Source: Streptomyces sp. NBC_00289 (lineage in GTDB: Bacteria > Actinomycetota > Actinomycetes > Streptomycetales > Streptomycetaceae). From it: a stretch of 64,000 nt of DNA. Under the pieces are notes generated by a model. It did no database searches, was not told the DNA's origin, and was given only the letters and a program-made list of their open reading frames with translations. The stretch lies in contig NZ_CP108046.1 of NCBI RefSeq assembly GCF_041435115.1, forward strand, positions 9,672,001-9,736,000, in the 5' to 3' direction. The position numbers and the translations under genes were made by a program. This document shows, piece after piece, positions 1 to 8,578 of the stretch (position 1 is its first letter; each line of letters begins with the position of its first letter).

Positions 1-6
1 GGCATC

Positions 7-1128
7 ATGGGCGCCATGCTGCGCAACTGGCCGAACTCGCAGGGCTACTGGCGGCAAACCGATGTATGGGCCTACGTGCTGCTCGCCCTGGTCTACCTCC
101 CGCTGGCCGTGCGCCGCCGGGCTCCGCTGACCGTGCTCGTCAGCACGGCCGCCTGCACGTTGTGCTATTTCACGCTGGGCTACTACCACGTGGTCGTTGT
201 CTGCGGACTGGGCCTGGCGTTCTACACCGTCGCGGCGTCGTGCCCGCGTAAGGTCGTGGCGAAGTGCGCCGCAGTATCGCTGCTCGTATTGCTGTGGGGC
301 ACGCGGCTCGCCGAGCCCGGGATCGGCCCGCAGAGCGTGGTCTTCGTGACCGTGACGGTCGCCGTCCTGTGGGTGACCGGCGACCGCTCCCGCCGCCTGG
401 CGGAACGCGGTGAGCGGCTCGCCGTGCTCAGCGAGCAACTGCGCCTGGAGCAGGAGGAGAAGGCCCAGCGGGCCGTCATCGCCGAGCGCATGAGCATAGC
501 CCGCGAACTGCACGACGTGGTCGCCCATCACGTGTCTGCGATCTCCGTTCAGACCGGTCTGGCCGGATACGTCTTCACCTCCGATCCGACGACCGCCCGC
601 ACGGCGCTGGAGACCATCGAGGGCAGCGCCCACGAGGCAATGGCGGAGATGCGCCGCATGCTGGTCGTGCTCAGAGAAGGGACCGAGCGCGCCCAGGGGG
701 AGGAGGGGGCGGGCAGCGACTACGACGCGGCCCCCGGGCTCGGGCGGCTGGACCAGTTGGCCCGGCGCGTCGAAGCCGCGGGTGTCCCCGTCGACGTCCA
801 CATCACGGGCGCCCCGTTCGCGCTGTCGCCGGGCGTCGATCTGTGTGTCTACCGGGTGATCCAGGAAGCTCTCACCAACGTCATGAAGCACGCGCCGACG
901 GCGAACGCGCGCGTCATGGTGCACTTCGACGAGGCCGCGGTCCGCGTTCGGGTGGCCGACGACGGACAGGCGCCAGTTCTGGCCGGCGCTACCGCGGGGC
1001 CCGCCGGCCATGGTCTGACCGGCATGCGCGAACGGGCCGGTATCTACGGCGGGACGGTGACCGCAGGCCCCGGCCCGCAGGGCGGGTTCGAAGTCGCACT
1101 GACCGTTCCGGTGGCCCGCGACAGGTGA
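7..1128 (+). CDS. Two-component sensor histidine kinase, NarL/HisKA_3 type
   Basis: Membrane sensor kinase that should autophosphorylate on His and pass the phosphate to a LuxR-type response regulator. Several hydrophobic helices lie in residues 20-125. A coiled linker (about 128-158) leads to the HisKA_3 dimerisation helix with His169 in RELHDVVAHH. The HATPase_c domain has an N-box (EALTNVMKHA) and a G-box (GHGLTGMRERAG). The reading frame is open back to base 1, so ATG 7 is only the first start seen and the true start may lie upstream. These kinases normally sit next to their response regulator. None follows here, so the partner is either upstream of the window or elsewhere. Confidence 0.9.
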   Translation: MGAMLRNWPNSQGYWRQTDVWAYVLLALVYLPLAVRRRAPLTVLVSTAACTLCYFTLGYYHVVVVCGLGLAFYTVAASCPRKVVAKCAAVSLLVLLWGTRLAEPGIGPQSVVFVTVTVAVLWVTGDRSRRLAERGERLAVLSEQLRLEQEEKAQRAVIAERMSIARELHDVVAHHVSAISVQTGLAGYVFTSDPTTARTALETIEGSAHEAMAEMRRMLVVLREGTERAQGEEGAGSDYDAAPGLGRLDQLARRVEAAGVPVDVHITGAPFALSPGVDLCVYRVIQEALTNVMKHAPTANARVMVHFDEAAVRVRVADDGQAPVLAGATAGPAGHGLTGMRERAGIYGGTVTAGPGPQGGFEVALTVPVARDR

Positions 1129-1596
1129 GGAAGCGTCTCGGGTACCGACCGGGCAGCGGCGAGGAGGGCGGAAACCCTGCACGGTGAAGGGCCGAGACGC
1201 GGCTGCGGGGACATCCAGCGCAAGCCGGAACTGCTTCTCCGTATCCGCCCCGGACGCCGGCAGTGCATGGACACAAGGTGCGTCGCGGAGATCGCCCACG
1301 CCGCCTCGGTCCGTTCGGCCCACCGCCGCAGCAGCCGCGGCATTCCTGCCCCAGTTCGAGAATCTCGCTGCCGAGAAGGGTCCCGAGGAGCTGGAACTCC
1401 GCTTGGGTCACCACCTCGGCATCGCACGTCAGGAGAGCCGGTGAACACCGGCTGCGAAGACTCGTTGGCGACCAGCGGATGACGCCTCCGGGGACGTCCG
1501 CTCGTGATCTCCGTACCGCACCCCACGTTTCCGGATCCCCTTCTTGGGTCGCCGGACGTGACCACTTGCCAGCGGCCGACGAGCGCCGTATGGTCG
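1129..1596. other. Non-coding stretch, no supported gene
   Basis: About 470 bases between the kinase and the dehydrogenase operator region. Short open frames exist on both strands, but none has a ribosome site, a recognisable domain or steady third-position GC bias. I see no gene here. Confidence 0.5.
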
Positions 1597-1621
1597 TACG
1601 AACGTAAGGCATACGAACGTA
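1597..1621. promoter_or_regulatory. Two direct repeats of a palindrome-like TACGAACGTA box (candidate TetR operators)
   Basis: TACGAACGTA occurs at 1597-1606 and again at 1612-1621, so the copies start 15 bp apart. Each copy is a TACG/CGTA inverted repeat around a 2-bp centre, the usual form of a TetR operator. They lie just before the ribosome site (AGGGGAG, 1631-1637) of the short-chain dehydrogenase and would overlap its promoter. The TetR gene at 2791 is the obvious candidate ligand, which is an inference. Confidence 0.6.
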
Positions 1622-1643
1622 ATTCAAAGTAGGGGAGTACGTG

Positions 1644-2459
1644 ATGGCGACAACTCGGCCGGTGGCGCTGGTGACAGGAGCCTCATCGGGGATCGGCAAG
1701 GAGACGGCCCGCGCCTTGGTCGCTGCGGGTTTCGAGGTGATCGGAACCGGCCGCAAGACCTCCGGGCTCACCCCGCCCGCAGGAGTGACGTACCTCGATC
1801 TCGACGTGGCCAGTGACGACTCGGCGACCGCCGCGGTCGGAGAAGTGATCGGCCGGTTCGGGCGCATCGACGTCCTGGTCAACAACGCGGGCATCGGCTC
1901 GGCCGGCGCCGTCGAGGAGAACTCCGTCACCCAGGCCCAGAGCGTCCTGAACGTCAACGTCCTGGGTGTCATCCGTATGACGAAGGCCGTCCTGCCGCAC
2001 ATGCGTGCCCAGGGTGGCGGACGCGTCATCAACATCTCGTCCGTCCTCGGGATCGCCCCCCAGCCCTTCATGGCCCTCTACGTCGCCTCGAAGCACGCCA
2101 TCGAGGGCTACTCCGAGTCGCTGGACCACGAGGTCCGCGAGCACGGCGTCCGGGTCCTGCTCGTCCAGCCCGCCTATACCAAGACCAGCTTCGACACCAA
2201 CGCCGCCCAGCCCGACACCCCGCTGCCCCTGTACGCGGAGCGGCGGCGCGTCTTCGACGAGGTGATCGCGCAGGCGATGAAGGACGGTGACGACCCCGCC
2301 GTCGTCGCCAAAACGATCGTGACCGCGGCCACCGACAAGAAGCCGAAGCTGCGCTACACCGCCGGCCCGCTGGCCTCACGCGTCACCACGGCCCGCCGCC
2401 TCGTCCCTGCCGGAACGTTCGACAAGCAGATCCGCAAGAACAACCGCCTGCCCACCTGA
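1644..2459 (+). CDS. Short-chain dehydrogenase/reductase (SDR), classical type
   Basis: Cytosolic NAD(P)-dependent oxidoreductase of 271 aa. The Rossmann motif TGASSGIG is at residues 11-18, NNAG near 80, the catalytic Ser in the NISS segment (about 132) and YxxxK at Tyr146/Lys150, all intact. The length fits classical SDRs of the ketone/aldehyde reductase kind. Substrate cannot be told from sequence. ATG 1644 is preferred over GTG 1641 because AGGGGAG sits 6 bases before it. Palindromic repeats directly upstream and a TetR gene downstream suggest repression by that TetR, with the SDR detoxifying or modifying the inducer. Confidence 0.9.
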   Translation: MATTRPVALVTGASSGIGKETARALVAAGFEVIGTGRKTSGLTPPAGVTYLDLDVASDDSATAAVGEVIGRFGRIDVLVNNAGIGSAGAVEENSVTQAQSVLNVNVLGVIRMTKAVLPHMRAQGGGRVINISSVLGIAPQPFMALYVASKHAIEGYSESLDHEVREHGVRVLLVQPAYTKTSFDTNAAQPDTPLPLYAERRRVFDEVIAQAMKDGDDPAVVAKTIVTAATDKKPKLRYTAGPLASRVTTARRLVPAGTFDKQIRKNNRLPT

Positions 2460-2494
2460 CAGCCCGGCGGGCCACAGACGCCGCTCTCGCGCCG

Positions 2495-2737
2495 GTGCCG
2501 ACCGAAGCCCTGCCGATCGGTGCCAACGGGCTCAGGTTCCACAACGGCGCCCTGTGGGTCAGCAACTTCAACAAGGGCACACTGCTGCGCGTACCGGTCA
2601 CCGCCACCGGCGCACCCGGCAGCGTCCACCTCGTCACGGGCGGCCTGCCCAACATCGACGATCTCAGCTTCCTGACCCCCTGGTCCGACGTGGTCTTGAT
2701 CAACTTCCCCGCTCTCCTCGCCGGCGCGGCACACTGA
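2495..2737 (+). pseudogene. C-terminal remnant of an SMP-30/NHL beta-propeller-like protein
   Basis: About 80 codons with the beta-propeller pattern ANGLRF..GALWVSNFNKGTLLRVPV..TGAP, typical of SMP-30/gluconolactonase-like secreted proteins, which are normally near 300 aa. The N-terminal three quarters is missing and there is no convincing start codon or ribosome site. It begins 35 bases after the SDR stop, so it looks like the tail left by a deletion between the SDR and the TetR gene. Family placement is moderately sure. That it is inactive follows from the length. Confidence 0.55.
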
Positions 2738-2747
2738 CCTGACCAGC

Positions 2748-2775
2748 GGCAGCCGGGGCGCAAGCCCCGGCTGCC
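2748..2775 (+). terminator. Perfect 12-bp hairpin with GCAA tetraloop
   Basis: GGCAGCCGGGGC (2748-2759) pairs perfectly with GCCCCGGCTGCC (2764-2775) across a GCAA loop of the GNRA type. It has no T-run. It sits 10 bases after the remnant reading frame and 15 bases before the GTG of the TetR gene, so it could end the SDR transcript, partly attenuate the downstream regulator, or stabilise a 5' end. Confidence 0.6.
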
Positions 2776-2790
2776 ATGGAGGAACACATC

Positions 2791-3378
2791 GTGCGGTACA
2801 CGAAAGAACACAAACAGGAGACACGGCAGCGGATCATTACGGCGGCCGGCCGCCGACTCAAGCGCAACGGCATCGACGGCTCCGGAGTCGCGACGCTCAT
2901 GAAGGACGCGGGCCTGACCAACGGCACCTTCTACGCCTACTTCCCCTCCAAAGACGAACTCGTCGCCACCGCGGTCGCCGACCAGATGCGCGCGCAGCAC
3001 GAGAACATCGTCGCGCAGGCGGCGCCCGGCCGTGCCGGACTCGAGCAGATGATTCGCTGGTACTTCTCCACCGAGCAGCGCGACAGCATCGAGGACGGCT
3101 GCCCCAACGCCGCCCTCCTCGACGAGATCGCACGCTCCACACATCCCACCAGGCAGGCGTACACCGACGGCGCGCTGATCCTCATCGACGGCTTCGCCGC
3201 CCGCCTGGCACCCCACGATCCGCCATCAGCACGCCTGAAGTCCCTCAGCCTCCTCGGCATGATGGCGGGAACACTGCAACTCTCCCGTGCCCTCACCGAC
3301 CGGCAACTCGCCGACCAACTCCTCGAGCAGGGCATCCGCAACGCCCTCGCACTGCTGGATGCCGAGCAGCACAACTGA
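2791..3378 (+). CDS. TetR/AcrR-family transcriptional regulator
   Basis: DNA-binding repressor of 195 aa. The N-terminal helix-turn-helix covers residues 8-55, with the recognition segment LTNGTFYAYFPSKDEL. The C-terminal part resembles the AefR/TetR_C_13 type (GCPNAALLDEIARS). GTG 2791 is chosen over ATG 2776 because GGAGGA lies 7 bases before the GTG and inside the longer reading. Together with the upstream SDR and the repeated palindrome at 1597-1621 it probably forms a self-contained detoxification switch. Ligand unknown. Confidence 0.88.
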   Translation: MRYTKEHKQETRQRIITAAGRRLKRNGIDGSGVATLMKDAGLTNGTFYAYFPSKDELVATAVADQMRAQHENIVAQAAPGRAGLEQMIRWYFSTEQRDSIEDGCPNAALLDEIARSTHPTRQAYTDGALILIDGFAARLAPHDPPSARLKSLSLLGMMAGTLQLSRALTDRQLADQLLEQGIRNALALLDAEQHN

Positions 3379-3748
3379 TCGCTTCAGCCGGGGACCTCTG
3401 TTCCATGGAGCCCGTGCTCACCCAGCGGCGAGACTCACCGCAGGCCGTACGCCACGCGTCTCAGGGCGTTGTCGACGAACTCGGCAAGGCCGTGACGCTG
3501 GAAGCGTTCGATGTCGTCAACGCGCAGGCCGTCGACCGCCTCGCGCGGAAACCGTCGACCTGATCACCGACCGACACCGGTCGATCCTGCGGGCCGTCGA
3601 TGCCGGATACGGCGCCGTTGTGGTCGAGGTGACCGCAACACCGTTGCCGGTAACGGCACTTGTCGCCAGGCCACGCGGGACGCCATGCAGCGTTTCGCCG
3701 ACCGCGGTAGCCGGAAACTTGTCGGTTCCCTCGGGCCGCAAAAGGCGA
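3379..3748. other. Degenerate stretch with a minus-strand coding scrap (3435-3548)
   Basis: No intact gene. On the minus strand 3435-3548 reads as a clean protein end (about 37 codons: DDIERFQRHGLAEFVDNALR, then a short tail and a stop). The frame is broken upstream by a stop, so it looks like the last part of a lost gene. I do not recognise the family. The rest shows no coding pattern. Confidence 0.35.
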
Positions 3749-3778
3749 GGGTAAGGAGAGAGCTCTCCTTACCCTTTT
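3749..3778. terminator. Intrinsic terminator, 12-bp stem with T-run
   Basis: GGGTAAGGAGAG (3749-3760) and CTCTCCTTACCC (3763-3774) form a perfect stem with a 2-base spacer, followed by TTTT (3775-3778). An A-run at 3740-3743 before the stem could make it work in both directions. It insulates the rifamycin-resistance locus from what lies upstream. Confidence 0.75.
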
Positions 3779-3796
3779 CAACTTATAGCGCGCTGG

Positions 3797-3815
3797 GGGG
3801 CTTGCCGCAAGACCG
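3797..3815 (+). promoter_or_regulatory. Rifamycin-associated element (RAE)-like palindrome
   Basis: The 19 bases GGGGCTTGCCGCAAGACCG contain CTTGC-C-GCAAG with G-rich and C-containing flanks. They match, as I remember it, the conserved 19-bp RAE found before rifamycin-inactivating genes in actinobacteria (GGGGCTTGC-n-GCAAGnCCC form). It lies 58 bp before the glycosyltransferase stub and 315 bp before rph. In other species this element mediates induction by rifamycins. Here that role is inferred from sequence and location. Confidence 0.75.
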
Positions 3816-3872
3816 GGGTCACGGCGCAGAATCGTCGGCCGATGCCACAAGCTGCGGAAATGAGGGCACGAC

Positions 3873-4007
3873 GTGCGTGTGTTGTTGTCGACGTACGAGG
3901 GACGCGTTGACGTCGAACCAGTGGTGGGACCGGCAGTGCGGTTGCGTGTGCTGGGGACGGACGTGCGAGGGTGCGCGCCGGCCGACCGGGCGGCGCGGCC
4001 TGACGGC
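3873..4007 (+). pseudogene. N-terminal stub of a rifamycin-type glycosyltransferase
   Basis: From GTG 3873 about 45 codons read MRVLLSTYEGRVDVEPVVGP then a CAPADRA segment. This is the characteristic first strand and loop of GT1/GT28 macrolide- and rifamycin-type glycosyltransferases, which are usually about 400 aa. The similarity ends near 4007 and the frame runs out before 4133, so about 350 residues are missing. Position right after the RAE and right before rph suggests the ancestral order RAE-rgt-rph, with rgt lost by deletion. It cannot be functional. Confidence 0.65.
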
Positions 4008-4129
4008 TCGTCGATGGAAAGGCAACCGGCGAGGATGTGCTCGACAAGAGGTTCGACCCGGTGGGAGGCGTCGGTGGTCCGACCGGCCGGTGCGGTCCAA
4101 CTGAGCGCGGCTGCCTCGGAGGTGTCGCG

Positions 4130-6727
4130 ATGAGCGAGCCGTACGTGTTGGGTCTTCACGAGGTCGACGAGACGCAGGTCGCGGTCGTAGGCGGCAAGGG
4201 CGCGCACCTGGGACGGTTGTCGCGGATCGACGGTATCCGCGTGCCGGCCGGCTTTTGCGTGACGACGGACGCCTTCCAACGGGTCATGGGACAGGGGCCG
4301 TCGATCGACGATCGGCTCGATCAGCTGTCGCGCGTGAACCCGGACGACCGGGAGGCGATCCGCACGCTCAGCGCGCAGATTCGCCGGACCATCGAAGGGA
4401 CTACCATCCCGGGCGACCTCGCGGCGGCGATCACCCGCGCGCACGCCCAACTCGGCGAACAGGCCGGCTACGCCGTCCGATCCAGCGCGACGGCGGAGGA
4501 CCTGCCGACGGCCTCCTTCGCCGGCCAGCAGGACACGTACCTGAACGTCGTGGGGCCGACGGCGATCCTCGAGCACGTCAGCCGGTGCTGGGCCTCGCTG
4601 TTCACCGAACGGGCGGTGACCTACCGCCGGCGTAATGGCATCGACCACCGAACGGTCCACATGGCCGTGGTCGTGCAGCAGATGGTCTTCCCGGATGCGG
4701 CCGGCATCCTGTTCACGGCCGACCCCGTCACGGGCAACCGGAAGATCGCCACCGTGGACGCCGGCTTCGGCCTAGGCGAGGCACTGGTCTCCGGCCTGGT
4801 GAACCCGGACGTCTTCAAGGTGCGAGACGGGGAAGTCGTCGCGAAGGCGATCGCCGCCAAACAGCGTGCCGTTCACGCCCTGCCGGCGGGCGGTACGCGG
4901 GCCGTGGCGATCGACGTGCAGCGGCAGGAGCAGCCGGCGCTGACGGATGCGCAGGTCGTGCGGCTCGTGGAGCTCGGGCGGCGGATCGAAGCGCACTTCG
5001 GCGTCCCGCAGGACATCGAATGGTGCCTGGCCGACGATGGCTTCCAGATCGTTCAGAGCCGGCCGATCACTACGCTGTTCCCTATCCCCGAGGCCGGCGA
5101 CGAGGAGAATCACGTCTACGTCTCCGTCGGTCATCAGCAGATGATGACCGACCCCATGAAGCCCCTGGGGTTCTCGATGTGGCAGCTGACGGCCATGGTG
5201 GCGATGCACGAGGCCGGCGGGAGACTGTTCGTCGACGTCACCCGGCGCCTGGCCTCGCCCGCGAGCCGAGCCGGGCTTCTGGACCTCATCGGGAGAGGTG
5301 ATCCGCTGGTCAGGGACGCGCTGGAGACCGTCCTCAAGGGCGACGATTTCGTCCCCTCGCTCCCCGACGCGGGTCCCGGCGGGCCGCCGGCTCGCGGCGC
5401 GTCCGCCCAGATCGACACCGATCCGGCCGTCGTCACCGAGCTGATCGAGCGCAGCCAGGCGTCCATGGCCGCCCTGGAGCGCGACATCCGGACGAAGACC
5501 GGACCCGCGCTGTTCGACTTCCTGTTGGATGCCTTCGAGGAGCACAAGCGGGTGCTCAGTGATCCGCTGAGCATTCAGGCGATCATGGCGGGGATGGAGG
5601 CCACGTGGTGGCTCAACGACAAGCTGCAGGAGTGGCTGGGCGAAAAGAACGCGGCTGACACGCTCACGCTGTCCGCCCCCGACAACGTCACGTCGGAGAT
5701 GGGACTGGCGCTCCTCGACGTCGCGGACGTGATCCGCCCCCATCCGGAGGTCGTGGCGTTCCTCCGGGACGTCGAGGACGAGGGCTTCCTCGACGAGTTG
5801 GCGAAACTCGCGGGCGGGGCCGAAGCGCGCGATGCCATCGACGCCTACCTCGACCGGTACGGCATGCGCTGCGTCGGCGAGATCGACATCACGAGGCCAC
5901 GTTGGCGCGAGCGCCCCAGCACGCTCGTGCCCGTGATCCTCGACAACGTCAGGAACTTCGAACCGGGCGCCGCCGAGCGCCGCTTCGGGCAAGGGCGGCT
6001 GAAGGCGCGGATGAAGGAACAGGAGGTGCTGTCACGCTTGCGGGCCCTGCCGGGCGGAAACCAGAAAGCCGACGAGACCAAGCGGATGATCGACCGGGTC
6101 AGAACCTTCATCGGCTACCGGGAGTACCCGAAGTACGGCATCATCAGCCGCTACTTCGTCTACAAGCAGGCCCTGCTGGAGGAGGCCGAGCGCCTCGTGC
6201 AGGCAGGCGTGATTCCTGAGAGGGAGGACATCTTCTACCTCACGTTCCAGGAACTCCACGACGTCGTGCGCTCGAACCAGGTGGATGACCAGCTCATCCA
6301 GCAGCGCAAGGACGCCTTCCGGTCGTACCAGGCGCTCACACCGCCCCGGGTGCTCACCTCGGACGGCGAAGCGCTCACCGGGGCGTACCGACGCGACGAC
6401 GTACCGGCCGGAGCCCTGGTCGGCCTACCGGTTTCCGCCGGGACCACCGAGGGGAGGGCCCGCGTCATCCTTGACATGGCGGACGCCGATCTCGAAGCGG
6501 GCGACATCCTGGTCACGACCTTCACGGACCCCAGCTGGTCGCCGCTGTTCGTCGCAGTCGCGGGCCTGGTGACGGAGGTGGGCGGCCTGATGACCCATGG
6601 CGCGGTGATCGCCCGGGAGTACGGCTTGCCGGCCGTCGTGGGCGTGGACCAGGCCACCCGGCTGATCCGGGACGGGCAGCGGATCCGCGTACACGGAACC
6701 GACGGGTACGTCGAGATCCTGCCTTGA
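4130..6727 (+). CDS. rph: Rifamycin-inactivating phosphotransferase (rifampin phosphotransferase)
   Basis: Cytosolic enzyme that uses ATP and water to phosphorylate the ansa-bridge hydroxyl of rifamycins and so inactivate them. It has 865 aa, the usual family length. It has an N-terminal ATP-grasp domain (about 1-320, with GGKGAHLG, YAVRSSATAEDLP and GILFTADPVTGN), a central rifampin-binding domain (about 330-750), and a C-terminal swivelling domain with the catalytic His823 in GGLMTHGAVIAREYG. ATG 4130 has GGAGG 7 bases upstream; the longer in-frame reading from 4037 overlaps the glycosyltransferase debris and lacks a ribosome site. The RAE-like palindrome upstream suggests rifamycin induction. 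No lesion seen, so probably functional. Confidence 0.96.
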   Translation: MSEPYVLGLHEVDETQVAVVGGKGAHLGRLSRIDGIRVPAGFCVTTDAFQRVMGQGPSIDDRLDQLSRVNPDDREAIRTLSAQIRRTIEGTTIPGDLAAAITRAHAQLGEQAGYAVRSSATAEDLPTASFAGQQDTYLNVVGPTAILEHVSRCWASLFTERAVTYRRRNGIDHRTVHMAVVVQQMVFPDAAGILFTADPVTGNRKIATVDAGFGLGEALVSGLVNPDVFKVRDGEVVAKAIAAKQRAVHALPAGGTRAVAIDVQRQEQPALTDAQVVRLVELGRRIEAHFGVPQDIEWCLADDGFQIVQSRPITTLFPIPEAGDEENHVYVSVGHQQMMTDPMKPLGFSMWQLTAMVAMHEAGGRLFVDVTRRLASPASRAGLLDLIGRGDPLVRDALETVLKGDDFVPSLPDAGPGGPPARGASAQIDTDPAVVTELIERSQASMAALERDIRTKTGPALFDFLLDAFEEHKRVLSDPLSIQAIMAGMEATWWLNDKLQEWLGEKNAADTLTLSAPDNVTSEMGLALLDVADVIRPHPEVVAFLRDVEDEGFLDELAKLAGGAEARDAIDAYLDRYGMRCVGEIDITRPRWRERPSTLVPVILDNVRNFEPGAAERRFGQGRLKARMKEQEVLSRLRALPGGNQKADETKRMIDRVRTFIGYREYPKYGIISRYFVYKQALLEEAERLVQAGVIPEREDIFYLTFQELHDVVRSNQVDDQLIQQRKDAFRSYQALTPPRVLTSDGEALTGAYRRDDVPAGALVGLPVSAGTTEGRARVILDMADADLEAGDILVTTFTDPSWSPLFVAVAGLVTEVGGLMTHGAVIAREYGLPAVVGVDQATRLIRDGQRIRVHGTDGYVEILP

Positions 6728-6759
6728 CCGACCACCCCCCCCCAGAAGCCCTCGGTCCA

Positions 6760-8178
6760 TCAGCCGGCCTTGGTTTCCGTCTTCTCGGATTTCTGTTGCG
6801 CCTTTTCGGCCTTCTTGGATTTGGATTTTGCAGGATGTTGGTCGGGCGTATCCGGCTTCGTCTTCGTCTGTACTCCGCTGTCGGACGTGGTGTTGTGAGG
6901 AGTGTCGATCGAACCGGCTGGTTGTCGGCTCAGGCTGTCGGAAGCGGCGGCGGCGTTTCTCCTGGAGGTGTCGCGGAGCAGCCCGGCGGAGGTCTCGTGG
7001 GTGGAGGACGACGGGGCCTCGGGTGCCGGGGTGGTGTCGTTGTTTCCCGTGGGGCTGCTGCCTTCGGTGCCGGCTGTCTCGGCGGGTCGGCTGAAGGAGC
7101 GAGTGGCCTTCTCGTTGTTTCCTTGGTGTGAGGAATCGTCGGTGAGGGCGAGGGTGGCGGCCATGACAGCGGCGAGCGCGACGGTTCCGCCGGCCACCAG
7201 GACGCGGCGCTGTGCGGGTGCGGTCTTCGGAGCGGCTCGGTCCGCGTCCGGCAGCGGGTGCAGGTGCGTGAAGTCGTCGTCCTGCGCCCGTTTCCGGCTG
7301 CGGACGACGGGCGTGACGTTCGCGGTGGGCACGACGGGCATGGAGCGGGGCGTCTCGGCCAGGGCGGCCAGTGTCCGGGCACAGGCGAGCGCGGACGGGC
7401 GGGTCTGCTCGTCCAGGGAGGTCATGTCCCGCAGCAGGACGGCGAGCTCTCGTGGCAAAGAGTCGGGCAGCAGGGGTGGGCGGTGGAGCCGCGCTATCGC
7501 TGCCTCGAGGGGACCGCCGTCGTACTCGAGCCTGCCCGTGAGGCATTCGAGGAGCACGAGGCCGAGGGCGTAGATGTCGGCGGGTCGACCGACCGACTGG
7601 CCGAGTACCTGCTCGGGCGACAGGTACGCGGCGGTGCCGATGAGTGTGCCGGTGGCGGTGCGGGTGGTGGCGTCGATCAGCCGGGAGATACCGAAGTCGG
7701 TCAGGTAGGGGCGGCCCGACGCGTCGAGGAGGATGTTGGACGGTTTGACGTCGCGGTGAACGATGCCCGCCTCGTGCGCGTGAGCCAGGGCCTCGGCGAG
7801 GCCGGCGCCGAGCGCGACGGTGTCTTCGCAGGAGAGAGGGCCCTTGGCGATGCGGCCTTTCAGCGTGGGGCCCTCGATCAGCTGCATGACGAGATAGGCG
7901 CGGCCGTCGTGCCGTCCGGCGTCGTAGGCGGTGACCAGTCCCGGATGCTGCAGCCGTGCCAGGATCACTGCCTCGCTCCCGAGGCCTTCGTCCGTCTCGA
8001 AGCCGGTGCCGGGCCGGAAGACCTTTACTGCCACCGGTCGTTTCAGACGCAGGTCGAAGCCACGGTGGACATCTGCTGCGCCACCCGAGCCGATGAGAGT
8101 GTCCAGGCGGTAGCGGCCGGCCAGTATCTCGGCGCAACTGCGGGAGGCCAACGCCATAGCCGACTCGCGGAGCCTCAT
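6760..8178 (-). CDS. Membrane-anchored Ser/Thr protein kinase (PknB/Hanks type)
   Basis: 472-aa kinase. The cytosolic catalytic domain (about 22-275) has a glycine loop (IGSGGAADVHRG), Lys52, HRDVKPSN with Asp143, DFG at 161 and SPEQ in place of APE. A single membrane helix follows at about 326-345, then about 125 aa of charged, low-complexity external tail rich in Lys, Thr and Ser with no PASTA repeats. Start ATG 8178 has GGGAG 5 bases before it; ATG 8190 is an alternative. It converges on rph with only 32 bases between stops. Target unknown. Confidence 0.9.
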   Translation of the reverse strand: MRLRESAMALASRSCAEILAGRYRLDTLIGSGGAADVHRGFDLRLKRPVAVKVFRPGTGFETDEGLGSEAVILARLQHPGLVTAYDAGRHDGRAYLVMQLIEGPTLKGRIAKGPLSCEDTVALGAGLAEALAHAHEAGIVHRDVKPSNILLDASGRPYLTDFGISRLIDATTRTATGTLIGTAAYLSPEQVLGQSVGRPADIYALGLVLLECLTGRLEYDGGPLEAAIARLHRPPLLPDSLPRELAVLLRDMTSLDEQTRPSALACARTLAALAETPRSMPVVPTANVTPVVRSRKRAQDDDFTHLHPLPDADRAAPKTAPAQRRVLVAGGTVALAAVMAATLALTDDSSHQGNNEKATRSFSRPAETAGTEGSSPTGNNDTTPAPEAPSSSTHETSAGLLRDTSRRNAAAASDSLSRQPAGSIDTPHNTTSDSGVQTKTKPDTPDQHPAKSKSKKAEKAQQKSEKTETKAG

Positions 8179-8578
8179 TCCATCTCCCATGCCTCGAAGC
8201 CCGATTTCTTGCGGGCGCCCGTTGCTGCTCAGGCGCGCCGGACGCAAGTACCCGCGAGAGGGTGGACTACTCGACTGATCCACCGGCCGTGCCGCGCCAC
8301 CACGTGCACCGCAGCACGGAGGCGACAGCCCACCTGGCCTGGTTGCGGCGTCCTGGCCGTCCGTCTGTCCGCCCGATCCGGACTTCGTCTCGCCCGGCCG
8401 GACCGCGTCCCAGCTTCTCCAGCCCAGACTTCGGGAGACCGGAACACCGGCCTGGGTGACCTCGGTCGGCCCACGGCCGGGACCATGGGCGAGAGGATCC
8501 GCGCGGGCGCGCGGGCCGTAGGGCTGCCTCGGCGGGGATGACGGTGGGTCTTCGGGAGCCTCCGGATCGGTCGCCGGC
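8179..8578. other. Non-coding stretch upstream of the kinase
   Basis: 400 bases between the TerD-vWA stop and the kinase start. Open frames run through it on the minus strand but carry no start signal or domain. It must hold the kinase promoter, though no consensus element stood out. Confidence 0.4.

Noticed and set aside
1044..1565. Minus-strand open frame downstream of the histidine kinase
   Set aside because: No ribosome site, no domain and Arg/Pro/Ser-rich composition typical of a shadow frame.
4037..4129. Extended rph start at 4037
   Set aside because: No ribosome site there, and the extension covers glycosyltransferase debris; ATG 4130 has a good ribosome site and gives the family length.
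6735..6743. Run of nine C between rph and the kinase gene, a possible phase-variable tract
   Set aside because: It lies between convergent stop codons, outside any coding region or promoter, so slippage would change nothing obvious.
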